Shown here piece by piece: positions 10,701-20,649 of a stretch of 64,000 bases of DNA; position 1 is the stretch's first letter, and the number at the start of each line of letters is the position of its first letter. The DNA is from Pratylenchus scribneri. Lineage: Eukaryota > Nematoda > Chromadorea > Rhabditida > Pratylenchidae. Where the stretch lies: positions 1,054,001-1,118,000 of the forward strand of contig JAQSEB010000142.1 in the NCBI GenBank assembly GCA_030063045.1, in the 5' to 3' direction. The notes beneath the pieces were generated by a model, which made no database searches, was not told where the DNA came from, and saw only the letters and a program-made list of their open reading frames with translations. The position numbers were made by a program, and so were the translations under genes.

Positions 10701-13563
10701 TTTTTACAATTCGGTGTAAATTGAATATTTTTTTTTTGAATTCGCATGTTAATTAAAATTACAATTTTCAACAAAAAAGGCAATTTTTTCTTGCATCTGA
10801 TTTTCTTATTAAAATCATTTCTCTTTTTATCTAATTTAATAATACTTATTAAAAGCAAAAAAAACACTAAATTAGATACAAAAAAATTTTTCTCCGATAA
10901 AAGCCGAGCAAAATTTCTCCGATAACATTTATCAGACGTACGGGGTCAATTCCTCAATAGGCAAAGGGCCGTGCAAATGTGGGCGATTCCTTAATAGTGC
11001 AAATGTGGGCGATTTCGACTTGTAATAAATCAGAAACAAGTTATAGACCCTTCAAACCTTATACCCAATCGATAGATCTCATCGAGACGCATCGATTGGT
11101 TTACAATTTGTCATGGTTTAGCCAAAATTTGAGTGTTTTAAACCGTTCAAACCATTTTTCCAGTCTTTGGTTTTAAACTCTTTAATTTTAGGCCAAACAT
11201 GACAATTTATAAACCATTCGATGCATCTCGATGAGATCTATAAAATGGTATAACGTTTGTAGGGTCTAAAACCGGTTTCTGATTTATTATAAGTCGAAAA
11301 CGCTCAAATTTGCACTATTGAGGAATCGCCCATATTTGCACTATTGAGGAATCGCCCATATTTGCACTATTGAGGAATCGCCCATATTTGCACTATTGAG
11401 GAATCGCCCATATTTGCACTATTGAGGAATCGCCCATATTTGCACTAGGGTTCAGCGGTACCGCAGTACCGGTCGGTACTGGTACCGAAGTACCGGGGGT
11501 TGGCCAGTACCGGTACCGACATCGGTACTACCGGTACCGTTTTTTCAACTCGGTACTAGTCGGTACTGACAAGCACCCCCTAAAATGGCATTTTTGGCCA
11601 AATTTTTTATTTTTTTTTTAAATTTTTTTCTTTAAAATGAAATTTTCAGCAAATTTAAATCTTTTATGAAGCTATTTTTTATTTCTCTGTATCAAAAATT
11701 TTTGATTTTTGAAAGAAAAAAAAATTGATTTTTTAAAAATTTTTATGATTTTTTACCATTTTTTCTCCAGTACCGTCAGTACCGACTAGTACCGGTACCG
11801 ACCGGTGCCGAGTACCGGTACCGGGTACCGACCCTAAACCCAGTACCGGTACCGAATACCGAGTAGGCTGGTACCGGCAAGTACCGGTACCGATTTTGGT
11901 CCAAAGTACCGGTACCGCTGAACCCTAATTTGCACTATTGAGGAATCGCCCATATTTGCACTATTGAGGAATCGACATAGCACCTTATCAGACCGACTAC
12001 CGGAATGTTTCTGGATTTTTTTAGCAAAAATATAATCAAAAAATTTTGCTTTTCCTTTAAGTAATGGTGATCTATAAAAAGAATATTTTTAAAACTAGCC
12101 ATAGAATTCAGTCGTTGAGTCTCAATTTTAGTCAAAAATTCGTTCAAATCATTTTTGAATCTCTTTTTATCTATTTCATTTTGTATCCCCACAATACGAT
12201 GATAAATCTCAACAGGAGCAGGAATAGCATTTTCCAATTTCTCTATAATTTCCTTCGATATTTTAACCAAATGAACATACAGCACCCAATCATAAAAACA
12301 ATGGTTGCCTTCGCTTGCTAAAATGGAGGAATTTTTTTTGTAAAATAGTTTAGTAGAAAATTTAAATTCAAATTCATTTTTTCTACATTTTTAAAAATTA
12401 ATATTTTAAAAGGCATCGGTCTTTGTATTTTTAAAAAGCTTTTTGATTTAGTTGATCTCATCTATAATCACTTCAATCCATATCTAAATAGCTTAAATTT
12501 TAATAAAATTATCTAAATATTCTAAGCCACATTTTTCGTTTTATAATTCTTTTATTTCTGAATCATTTTTAAATCATAATATAAATTTGAAAGTTCGTAG
12601 GATAAAATAATTATATATTTTTTTAAATGCTAGGTCGATTCCACAATGGCATAAATATGGGCGATTCCACAAATAGTACAAATATAAGTTTTTTACTTCT
12701 AATAAATCAAAAATAGGTTTTAGATCCATACAAGCTTTATACCATTTTGTAGAACTCATCGGGACGCATCGAAAGATATATAAAATGTCTGGTATTGCTC
12801 TAAAATTAAAGAGTTTTAAACCAAAAACCTAAAAATAAGGTTTAAACGATTTAATTCTTTGATTTTTGGCCTAAAACTGATATTTTATATACCAATCGAT
12901 GCGTCTCGATGAGATCTATAAAATGGTATAAGGTTTGTATAGTCTAAAACCTATTACTGATTTATTAGAACTCAAAAACTTATATTTGTACTATTTATGG
13001 AATCGCCCATATTTGTACCTCCCTTTGTATTTTGTGGAATTGACCCCGGACGATTTTTTAATTAAATTAGTGATCAATAGACAATCATATAAATATTTAA
13101 ATTTTAATAGAATTGTTGTAATATTTTACCGTCAAATTTTTTCTCTCCATTTCCTTTTAGCATATCTTTAAGCGTTTTTATGGCCTCAATTTTTTCAGAT
13201 TTTTCATCTAGATTTTTAAATTTTGCACATTCTTGTTTAATATCAAAGTTGGGGATAGCATAATTAGTAATAAGATGTTTCATTTTCTTAAAAAATGCCT
13301 CCATTTCTACTTCATCCATTCTTACTGGAAATTCATAGGGAAGATATAAAAAAAATTCAATCAATCAAAAATCTAATTAATTAATCTCAATTATTTAAAT
13401 TGTCAAATTTAACCAACCCCTTCGAATTTTTGCACTTACCAGTTTCTTTGTGTTCAGAAATTTTTAAACGTATTTTAAATTCGACCGATTTCTCTGCATT
13501 GCCATAATAGCTATGAAGCAATAAAACACATAAAATTAGTTGGAATGCAATAAAAATGTTCAT
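1..13563 (-). CDS. Secreted four-module repeat protein, 18 exons, 3' end beyond window
   Basis: I do not recognise this family. Exons in transcript order: 13563-13440, 13324-13130, 12317-12100, 10546-10442, 9603-9525, 8471-8289, 8169-7964, 7465-7331, 6777-6561, 5939-5754, 5476-5280, 4922-4785, 4094-3872, 3122-2940, 2634-2435, 2348-2205, 1720-1142 and 663-1. All junctions are GT-AG and keep phase, except the donor of exon 3, where only GC is available. The sum is 3975 coding bases (1325 codons), still open at base 1. The start was chosen because MNIFIAFQLILCVLLL is a clear signal peptide and paralogs start the same way (MNIL, MNIF). After it, a four-exon unit repeats four times with a fixed 1-1-0-0 phase pattern, then a charged tail follows. 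The product is probably secreted. Exon boundaries rest on splice logic and paralog comparison, not transcripts. Confidence 0.8.
852..1098. mobile_element. Palindromic GC-rich element in intron 17 (hAT-like MITE)
   Basis: Ends are TAGAGACCGGC and its near complement GCCTGTCTCTA. The interior is made of GCGGGAT / ATCCCGC strings, far more GC-rich than its surroundings. Flanks CCAATTAT and TCAATTAA could be a decayed 8-bp target duplication. A related piece lies at about 4265-4490. Confidence 0.5.
2205..4094 (-). other. Module 4 of the repeat gene
   Basis: The linker exon (4094-3872) starts IEGEKSVYHKLKSRLVTGA and ends with KLVKFEIHLKIPGHEEE. Segment A (3122-2940) has MDEKMTTAFIAEIKTVIKK. Segment B (2634-2435) has DEHCFNNWILYLHLAKIA and the same HRILGVKNADEQKEF stretch as module 3. 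Its acceptor is either base 2635 or 2638; both keep the frame. Segment C (2348-2205) has NTKEKFYELLEGLDVTVKME. All four segments are at full length. Confidence 0.8.
4265..4490. mobile_element. Second copy of the AGAGACCGGC / GCGGGAT element, end degraded
   Basis: Starts AGAGACCGGCGCGGGA like the element at 852 and carries the same GCGGGATTTGCGGGAT strings. No clear right terminal repeat is left. It lies in the intron between segment C of module 3 and the linker of module 4. Confidence 0.4.
4785..6777 (-). other. Module 3 of the repeat gene
   Basis: The linker exon (6777-6561) contains GTAKKMYENVSSYVPSLKLW, a lysine-rich stretch and KKSVKFEIHFEGFEHE. Segment A (5939-5754) has MDEVKTTAFIAEMKTIIKK. 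Segment B (5476-5280) starts DDHCFNNWVIYIYLGK and continues with HRILGVKNADEQKEFIKHLE. Segment C (4922-4785) has NTKEKYYEFLKILDDNVKV. Segment B is very close to that of module 4 (the RILGVKNADEQKEFIKHLE stretch is shared), which suggests that modules 3 and 4 come from the most recent duplication or have been homogenised. Confidence 0.8.
6148..6275. mobile_element. Short CAGGGG-ended element (possible hAT MITE)
   Basis: Begins CAGGGGC and ends CCCACCCCTG. The centre has overlapping ATCGAAATTTCGA palindromes. Flanks TATAAGAT and TTCAAGAT agree at 6 of 8 positions. It lies in the first intron of module 3. Confidence 0.4.
7331..9603 (-). other. Module 2 of the repeat gene
   Basis: The linker exon (9603-9525) encodes a short lysine-rich stretch and the strand motif KKSVKFEMHFDI. 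Segment A (8471-8289) starts VKMDEKMTKTFIVEMK and ends DG. Segment B (8169-7964) has HCYHNWVLYFHLAK and RILGTKNSDEQTEFI. Segment C (7465-7331) has NDAQKFFELLQQVLDNGVTV. The linker is much shorter than in modules 3 and 4 (26 codons against about 72-74). Its first intron (9524-8472) holds the large palindromic element at 8504-9474. Confidence 0.78.
8504..9474. mobile_element. Long palindromic element in intron 5
   Basis: Both ends carry TATTTAATTTGTCGAATA and GAAAATGTCGAA, and an inner inverted repeat runs through GCGCATGAGACGCGCGGGAT. Arms exceed 100 bases. The core is GC-rich, built from GGATTAAGCCGGATTA and GGATATAGGGGGATTA strings, and contains TTTACTTCCGGCTTCGCGA, which recurs in reverse near 13870-13890. 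The right end has an additional copy of the terminal block. No coding capacity. Confidence 0.6.
9828..10186. other. GC-richer segment in intron 4 of the repeat gene
   Basis: A C-rich island in AT-rich intron DNA, with open frames on the plus strand that look like composition rather than genes. No terminal repeats or target duplication were found. Probably an old insertion. Confidence 0.25.
11319..11975. repeat. 26-bp tandem repeat, interrupted
   Basis: Unit core GCCCATATTTGCACTATTGA. At least five units lie before 11446 and about two after 11927. The array resumes in register when the inserted element and one target copy are removed. Confidence 0.75.
11446..11927. mobile_element. hAT-like non-autonomous element, 482 bp
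   Basis: Terminal inverted repeats TAGGGTTCAGCGGTACC and GGTACCGCTGAACCCTA. Target duplication ATTTGCAC at 11438-11445 and 11928-11935 (8 bp, exact). Subterminal regions are packed with GGTACC / AGTACCGG strings on both sides of an AT-rich centre. No open frame of size. The TAGGG start and 8-bp duplication fit hAT. Confidence 0.8.
12634..13044. mobile_element. Palindromic element related to the one at 10945
   Basis: Ends GTCGATTCCACAATGG and TTGTGGAATTGAC. It carries the same internal layout: ATGGGCGATTCC strings near the ends, CTGATTTATTAGAA-type strings inside, and an inverted pair of the ATCGATGCGTCTCGATGAG-type core (12750 and 12897). It lies in intron 2 of the repeat gene. Confidence 0.58.
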
Positions 13564-13569
13564 TTTCTG
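13564..13569 (-). promoter_or_regulatory. Acceptor just before start codon (likely trans-splice site)
   Basis: On the minus strand the sequence TTTTTTCACAG stands 3 bases before the ATG of the four-module gene. The two single-module paralogs have TTTCAG 4 bases before their ATG. An acceptor this close to the start is typical of spliced-leader addition in nematodes. A 5' UTR intron is the alternative. Confidence 0.5.
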
Positions 13570-14112
13570 TGAAAAAAATTTAATGAGGTTTAGTCGTAGC
13601 TTAAATTATCTTTTGCTAATAAGCCAAAAATAGATGGAATAAAGACAAAAGTTTAATTGAAAGATAATTTCGTATCATTTAAAATGGAAGGAATTTTCAG
13701 TAGGATAGATATAGGGAAGAATTACAGCATTTTGCGCCAATTGTGGATTGATATTTTGCGGATTTACTTTATGCAAATTTTTTTCGCTGAATTTTTAAAT
13801 GGAATTTAAGGAGGGAAGGGGTTAAAGGAAGGGGTTTAGAGGGACGGGATTTTGATAGAGGATGGGAATGTCGCGAAGCCGGAAGTAAACCGAGGCTGGG
13901 TTTAAAAAACGTCAAAGACAAATTTAGTTTTTTGTATTTTCTACTATGAAAATACAATGCGATGCGTTTAAAAACCCGTACAAGTCGTCGGGTCCGCAAA
14001 AAATCTGCAAAAAGCAGGGTCCGCAAAATGACATTCCGCACCGCAAAAGGCGTTACTTAACAATTTAAGAGATGAGTAATAGCTGAGGTATAATAGCCCT
14101 TATCATAGGATG

Positions 14113-14445
14113 GTATAAATTTTGCGAAAAGAGTATTGAAAATTGCGAAAAGTTTATAACGGTTTAAGGTTTGTCCTAGACGCCCAAAACTTATATCCAA
14201 TCGATAGATCTCGTCAAGACGCGTCTATTGGTATATATTTTATCGGGTTTGATCAAAAATTTAGGGTTTTAAACCACTTAAACCATCAATGGGGTTTGAT
14301 TCAAAACCAATTAAACCGTGACAAATTATATACCATTCGATGCGTCTTGATGAACTCTATCCAATTGTATATGATTAATAAATTTTGGGCAAACCACTAA
14401 ACCGTTACAAACTTTTCGTTCAATACTCTTTTCGCAATTTTCAAT
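14113..14445. mobile_element. Palindromic element with TTGCGAAAAGAGTATTGA ends
   Basis: Left TTGCGAAAAGAGTATTGA and the complementary right TCAATACTCTTTTCGCAA. An inverted pair of the shared core lies at about 14195 and 14338, next to AAACCNTTAAACC-type strings. Confidence 0.55.
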
Positions 14446-15989
14446 GTTTTTTTTTCACAATTTTAAATATTTCCCCTTATTATAATCTAATTTAAATTTC
14501 TTATAACATAATTAAAAATTTATTTGTTATCATAAAATTGATAGACCTATAAATTTTGGATAAAATTGAACAGTACAGCGTTAAATCAAATGGATTTGTA
14601 TATAAATTAATATATTAAGCCATGATTGGAATTTTTGTTTGAATTGTAAATAGTTGTTTTGTTTATAATTATTTTTGGAAATTGAATCCAAAATTGTGAT
14701 CATAAACTGTGCCTGCTGTCCTTTTTCTGCTAGATGTTTTGGATTGGATTAAACAAATAAACAACAAACCAAAACACAGATGAGATGTGGAGAGGATATG
14801 TGGGATGAAGGGGGGGGGGCAGGATTGGGTTGTGAGGATTGAGGAGGAAATGATGGTGCCTTTGCCCTTTGATGAGTGAGGAAAGGAGATATGATGGCAC
14901 CGAAGAGAAGGAATGGAAAAGGGGAGATAGGGAGGGAAATGGATGTTTACATACAATAAAAATCCGGCACATTTCCGGCATTTCGGGCCATATGATATTT
15001 TGGCCACAGACCGCATCAAAGATCTAACACATTTCTGGCACATTTTGGTACACGGAATGATTAGGGGAGGAAGAACACGAATGCGGTTTGCAGTGCAGTG
15101 TTGTACGGATTCCTCTAAACTGAATCGGAGTTGAAATTTTTAAGTGCTGGGAGAAATCTCCCAAGATAACTCCTTCTGGATATCAAAAATTGAACAATGA
15201 TTTGAATTAGTCCAAAATACTTATACTCAAATTTCTATTGATGGTAAAAATTTTGAAATTTTCCAAAAGCAGGACTTTTAAAATTAGTTCCAAATTTTTG
15301 AGAATTTGGCAGTGTACAGTTTTTAGTTATAAGAGTTTGGGGTTTTGAGAATGATTTTTCGGTTGGTCCCAGTATTTTTAATAAGATTAGGCAGAGTAAT
15401 AGAATTGAGTTTACTAAATGCCGGAGAAGTAATGCAGAGAAAAATTCTCCCTATATTCCACAATCCATAAAAGATACACAAATTGGGAGGGAGAATAATG
15501 TCCTCGTTGGATGACTGAACAGTGATTTTTGTATTGTTCCCCACAATTATTGGGATGGGAATTTTACAAATAAAATCACACGAAAACTCCGCCTATTTTA
15601 TTGAATAAAAGATTGAATTGGTAACCAAAACCAATCCCATTTTGTAAACAAATTAGTTTGAGTCGAAAAGGAGATGATTAAAAATTGAATAATGACGGAT
15701 TTGAGGGAATAGATTAATTCTATCATTTTTTTTGGAAGAATATGATGAAATTATTAGAATTAGCGGATTTCTGGGGATCGCATATTTTATTCCTTCAAAG
15801 GGAAGCCGACAAATTCGGTAATATCTTCACAAATGATTGCCGATAGGATGAAGGATATCCATTCGCGCGGCTTCTCTTTGATCGCTCGCCTGCCTTTTCT
15901 TTTCCCTCTATATGCCCTCATATCAATCAGCGAAAGCTATCTTCACTTCACTTCATATCTTTCTCTATTTTTATTTCTGCTTTTCCCAC

Positions 15990-16470
15990 TCTCGTTTTAG
16001 GGTCTTGGCATTGGCACATCTTTACGCTGATTTCTCCTCAAAATTGAATAGAATCCTTTCCCTTCTTTGAAAGTCTATTCTCTCCTATTTTACCATTCTT
16101 TTTTATCCGTCTCTCCTTCTCTCTCCTTCTATTTACCTCAACTTGGTCAATTCTCTCAATAACATCGGCATTTTCTCTCATTTTCTCCCATCGATGAGCC
16201 CTTCCTTCCTCCTCCCATGGCCATTAAATCAAGTAAACAAAAACGATATCCGATCATCATCTTCGAGAAGCCAATCTCTTCCCGGTGTGCCCGATTATTT
16301 ACTTTTTTGTTTATTGTATGTAATTTTCCATTCCTTCCCCACTTTACTCTCTTCATTCTCTCTCCTTTTCTCGCTCTCGGCATTGGCCAATTTTGAAGCT
16401 AATTTCTCCCCAAAGGGCATTTTTCCCTTCTTTGAATGTCTATTCCCTCCTAATTTACCTATAATCTTCT
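15990..16470. repeat. Diverged local duplication
   Basis: Strings TTGGCATTGGC, TTTCTCC(T/C)CAAA, CCCTTCTTTGAA and GTCTATTC(T/C)CTCCTA occur in the same order at about 16003-16095 and 16375-16455. Confidence 0.5.
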
Positions 16471-17590
16471 TCCTTTTTTTCCCTATCCTTTTTATTTTTA
16501 TTCTAATTTTTCTCTCGCGCTATAATCGCCGAGATGGCCAATTCGGGCACGGAATTTTCTCCTATTTTCTCAAATTGATGTGCTATTTCTTCTCTGCCCT
16601 CGGGTGGCCATGAAATTAAGTTACCATCACATTTCCGATCACCACCCTCTCTCATCTTGTGTCCTATCATTGATATTTTTGTTTGTTTATTTGCCCAATC
16701 AGTCAATGTTTGTTTTTTTCCCTCATTATTAAAACAGTACAACACAAAATTATTTGTTTTTCTCACACTGAACAATACACAAAAATTAAAAAATCGTATC
16801 AATCTATGATGTGTACCTAATTATGATTTTAAAAATTTTAATTAATTTGATTTCCATAATGGAACAAAATTAAATTTAAAAAAAATACCAAAGTTTATCA
16901 AAAATAATATTAAAAATAAAATTAATAGAATTTGCCCGAAAAATGTAAATAAAAAAACTTGGATAATAAATTTAAAAAAAAGAATATTAATATCAGGAGA
17001 AAAATTTCGTTTCTTTCATTCCAATTTTTACAAAACTTTAGCACATAAATCTGATGTTTGTTAATGAAAAATATTTGGGAATTTTACTTTGCTAACATAT
17101 ATTATATATGATTGTGGATGTCCGGTTTTAAAATTGAAATTTGGTTTTAACATTTGGGTTCAACTTAAAGAAATAAAATCCTAGTTGAAGGGAATGGAAA
17201 ATTTTTCTCGTTAAATCCCAAAAAGAATTATAGTACACAATTACTTTCAGCTTTTCCTTAAAAGTATAACATCTAATCGAAAACGGGGCTAATTTATTCG
17301 AATATCCAAAGATCCTACATTATCATACCGAGAGATAAGCTAATTTAAATAGCCGAAAAGTTTGGTGAATAAAGAAGAGAAAATATTACTGATGAAGGGT
17401 TTTGATTTGAATAATTTGAGAGGAGGAATAAATATCAAATTGATGAAAATGTTCATTTTTTCAATAGAGTGCTTCGCTTTCAATAGATAAAAATCCATTT
17501 CCGCATTTCACATCTGTAGTAAATATAATAAAAAATTTAATACCCAAATGTGGATTTACCTTTCCTTAAAACACACATTTTTTTCCATTT

Positions 17591-18971
17591 TCATGGCTTT
17601 AGGCGATTTTTTCCATCATGTCCAGAAGATTGTCCATCTTGATGATTAGACGATGTTGAATGTTCATCATTCTGAGAAATTGTAAAAATTAATCCAGTAA
17701 AATCCCTTTTTCTCTGATTTGATCTGGTATAAATTATGTGATCTCATATTGACCATTTATTGAATTTTCATAAAATAATTTTATTGGAAGGCTGAATAAA
17801 ATAGACTCATTCATATTTAATCCATTTCTTAATTCGAGTATTTCGGAACCAAACTTAAAACCTAAATGACAATATTTTAACTAATTGTTAAAATTGGTGA
17901 TATTTCAAATTAAATTTATTTCTTCTTCATTCAAAATAATTCATCAAAATCATGGGTGGTCATAATAATCAAATTTTTAAATAATTTATATAATAAAAAA
18001 AATTGATTGTATGAAAAATTTTATCGACTCGTTAAATAAAAATTTTTCAAAACTTACCTCACTACGTATATCGACGGTCAATCCCTTGCCATAATCCAAG
18101 GATTCAAGAAGTTTAGAAAATTTCCAGGCATGATTTTTCTCTATTTTTCCAGTCACTTCATTAAAATCGGTATTCGCTAGTAATTTTGCCATTATTTTAT
18201 TGTAAAATTTCTCGTCCACTTTTCGGATGAATTTCTTCTTGGGATCAGAAAAAATTTTACCATCTGTTTCCAATTTTTCTAAGATTATCTTGGATATTTG
18301 TGTCAAATGAAGGTATAGAACCCAATTGTGAAAGCATTTGTTGTTTGCTTAATTAGATAAATATTTCATATTTGTTTCGCATTATTACAATATATTATAA
18401 CCATCAATTCGTTCCTTTCCCATAAGCATGTTGCAAATCGTTTGTATTGCTAATTGTTTTGTAGTTTCTTCATTTATATTTGAGAATCTTTCACATTCCT
18501 GACTAAAATCAAGTAATGTAGCATCTTTTCCTATTACTTTTTCAATAAAATTTTTCATTTTTTCGATAAATGCAATCGTCATTTCATAGTTCATTGTTAC
18601 TAAAAATGAGATTAAATTATTATTAGCAAATAAAAGTAAGTGAATAGAATTAACAAATTTATAAAGTCCATGACGAATTGAATAAAATAATAATTATTTT
18701 GAATGTGGAATTTCCTCTATTTTCTAATAGATTGCATTCCGTTTCTTCGAAAAATTTACAAGTTTACTGTTAAGAAACCCATTACGAATTCCAAGATTTA
18801 TTATTAAATTAAGCTATATTTACTGTTTCAAATTAAATTACCTGTTTTTGTGTATTTGTTGATTTCATATTTAATTTCAAATTTGAAATTTTTATTTGCA
18901 ATTATGCTGTCATAATAACATTGAATTATGAAAACAGATAAAAATATTTGAAAAGGAAACAAAATGTTCAT
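17591..18971 (-). CDS. Secreted single-module paralog, 4 exons, 232 aa
   Basis: Exons: 18971-18842, 18599-18402, 18347-18058 and 17671-17591 (TGA). Phases 1, 1, 0 match the four-module gene, and the sum is 699 bases. Signal peptide MNILFPFQIFLSVFIIQCYY, then NFKFEIKYEI (the strand motif). Segment A starts VTMNYEMTIAFIEKMKNFI. Segment B has KCFHNWVLYLHLTQISKIIL. Here segments B and C are one exon, while the paralogs have an intron between them. The donor after segment A is GTTATA, weaker than the others, but it alone keeps phase. The last exon adds NDEHSTSSNHQDGQSSGHDG, a hydrophilic tail matching the tail of the paralog at 27783-30895. Function unknown; a secreted protein is likely. Confidence 0.78.
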
Positions 18972-18978
18972 CTTTCTG
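18972..18978 (-). promoter_or_regulatory. Acceptor just before start codon (likely trans-splice site)
   Basis: Minus-strand ATTTCAG ends 4 bases (AAAG) before the ATG. It matches the arrangement at the two paralogs. Confidence 0.5.
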
Positions 18979-19309
18979 AAATCATATTGTCAAATGATTT
19001 TTTTTATTGAACGTTTTTGAATTTGAAATAATTTTAAAAAACGATAAAAAAAATAATAGGAGACAAAATAATTCATCCGTTTAAAATAGGACGCTATTTT
19101 ACTTCAATGAAAGAGGAAAGAATTTTCCAGAAAGGCTGATTTCTTTGGGGAATATGAAGAATGGATAATTAGGTTCGAAATTAAATTAATATTCAGGGTT
19201 CAGGCAAGGCAAATTGAACGGAATGAGCAGAAAGGATTGAATGGGAAGATAGAATTTGAATTTATGGACCCTTTCAATGATATAAATAGAGTAAATTTGA
19301 TAGACTGAA

Positions 19310-20290
19310 AAATGGAAAAATCGATGATCAAATTCGCGAGCGTTTTTCATTTGGATTGTTGATTTGGATATAGGAAGAAAAGATCAAATCAGCAGTGGTC
19401 ATCGCATTTTAGGGCTAGAGAAAAGGTGGCGAATTTGCGGAATAAATTGAAGTACTAATTATTTACTGAAGTTCTGAATTTGACTGATATCATGTTGGAA
19501 AAAGGATCAGACCGTGAATTACATTTTTCGTAAGGAGCTCCTCATCTGACAATAATATCACCCATTTGGATCGAATTATTCTCATTCTGGCTCAATAGAA
19601 TGACATTAATGCGCGATCTTCAGGACCGCCCGCCTTCTTCTAAAATGCCTGTCCTTCGATTATAGATGCCCCCAGGCAGGTACTCATCAAAATGTCTAAC
19701 AAATGCGCATCTCCCAATGCTGAACGGAATCAATTCTTGCGATACCTTCTCGACCGCTCGCCTTCCCCGACGATCCCCTTTTTTCCAGACCAAATCCTTA
19801 GAAACCCATCCAAAAATCCAAACAACTATCATCATTCCCTTTCATTCATTCTTCTTATCGTCTCTCTCTGTCTATAGAGAGAAGAGACTATCTTTGCCTT
19901 TGGCTTTAGATGAGATCTAGTAAACAAATCCCGCCAATGGGATTGGCCATATTTGGCCAATGTCGACGGCTTTACCTTTCTTCCCCACCCAATCGATGGA
20001 CCCTATTTTCCATCTACCTATAGTTTGACTTGAGATTTAATGCACAAACTATATTCCATGAGTTTTAGTGCATAAACTATAACCTTTCATCTTGTCGAGG
20101 TATGAGATTTGAAAAGAGCTAAACCGCTAATTTCATTTTACCTAATGAACACGATCAGATAATTCGAACTTTTGCTCGATCCAATGTGGTGGGATAGAGT
20201 TCATTTGTAATAGATGCAAGGTATTCTTCGACTTCACGCTTTCTTCCAAATGTGCAATCATTTCTAAGCAAATTCCCCTTTCCAAAAATC
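19310..20290 (+). repeat. Interspersed repeat, copy 1
   Basis: Shares long similarity with 25235-26180. Strings in common include ATCGATGATCAAATTCGCGA, GGAGCTCCTCATCTGACAAT and ACCCATTTGGATCGAATT. The open frames inside are not kept between copies, so I see no gene. Confidence 0.65.
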
Positions 20291-20649
20291 CTTACACCAC
20301 AAATGGTCTTTAAACGCACGTTTTTATAGTTATCCACTTCTCTTTTTTGATTTTAGAATTAATGGTCAAAATCATTAATGAAAAAATAAAAAATGTTATT
20401 ACGAAATAGATGAATTTATATTTTAATTTTGCCAGTCAATTTCGAATTTCGATAATAATGCGTTTTATTTCCCGAAAATATTGTATAAGAAAAGGACAAA
20501 ATAGCAGTAAAATCTAAAAAGTGTAAAGCGTAAATCCAAGAAAATGATCCAATCAAAATAGAATTCCCCATCACATAAATTGCAATCCATTTCCAGATTT
20601 CATCTCATTTGCATCTTTCCAATTTCCCAAAAATTGCATTTCATTTTAC

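Larger units (their letters stand above)
10945..11976. mobile_element. Palindromic element with a 26-bp tandem array, split by another insertion
   Basis: Ends are GTCAATTCCTCAATAG and its near complement CTATTGAGGAATCGAC. The left arm has CCTCAATAGTGCAAATGTGGG-type units. The right end has at least six copies of a 26-bp unit (AATCGCCCATATTTGCACTATTGAGG). Two inverted copies of the ATCGATGCGTCTCGATGAG-type core lie inside (about 11065 and 11218). A 482-bp element is inserted in the array. Confidence 0.6.
10442..13563 (-). other. Module 1 of the repeat gene (signal peptide to segment C)
   Basis: Exon 1 encodes the signal peptide and the strand motif KSVEFKIRLKISEHKE. Exon 2 (segment A) starts VRMDEVEMEAFFKKMK and ends FDG. 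Exon 3 (segment B) carries HCFYDWVLYVHL. Exon 4 (segment C) is a short AQKFYESLKALDVTLEMKEI piece. Segment C is shorter than in the other modules (35 codons against 45-48). Exon 3 lacks a GT donor where the others have one; a GC donor at 12099-12098 would keep phase 0. This module is the most diverged of the four and has the longest introns, which hold several mobile elements. Confidence 0.72.
13564..17590. other. Intergenic, upstream of the four-module gene
   Basis: No supported gene. It holds a palindromic element (14113-14445), a short fragment (13870-13890) matching part of the element at 8504-9474, a G-run near 14810, and a pyrimidine-rich area with a local duplication (15990-16120 and 16350-16470). 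Open frames here, including 156 codons at 16143-16613, are low-complexity Phe/Leu/Ser strings. Confidence 0.4.

Noticed and set aside
14669..15043. 124-codon minus-strand frame with CxxC pairs (CQKC, CRKC)
   Set aside because: The cysteines come from a short local duplication (CATTTCCGGCA / CATTTCTGGCA) and the rest is low-complexity Pro/Ser/His; no support as a zinc protein.
16143..16613. 156-codon plus-strand frame
   Set aside because: Low-complexity Phe/Leu/Ser/Pro content in a pyrimidine-rich stretch, no signal of domains, and part of a local duplication whose partner does not keep the frame.
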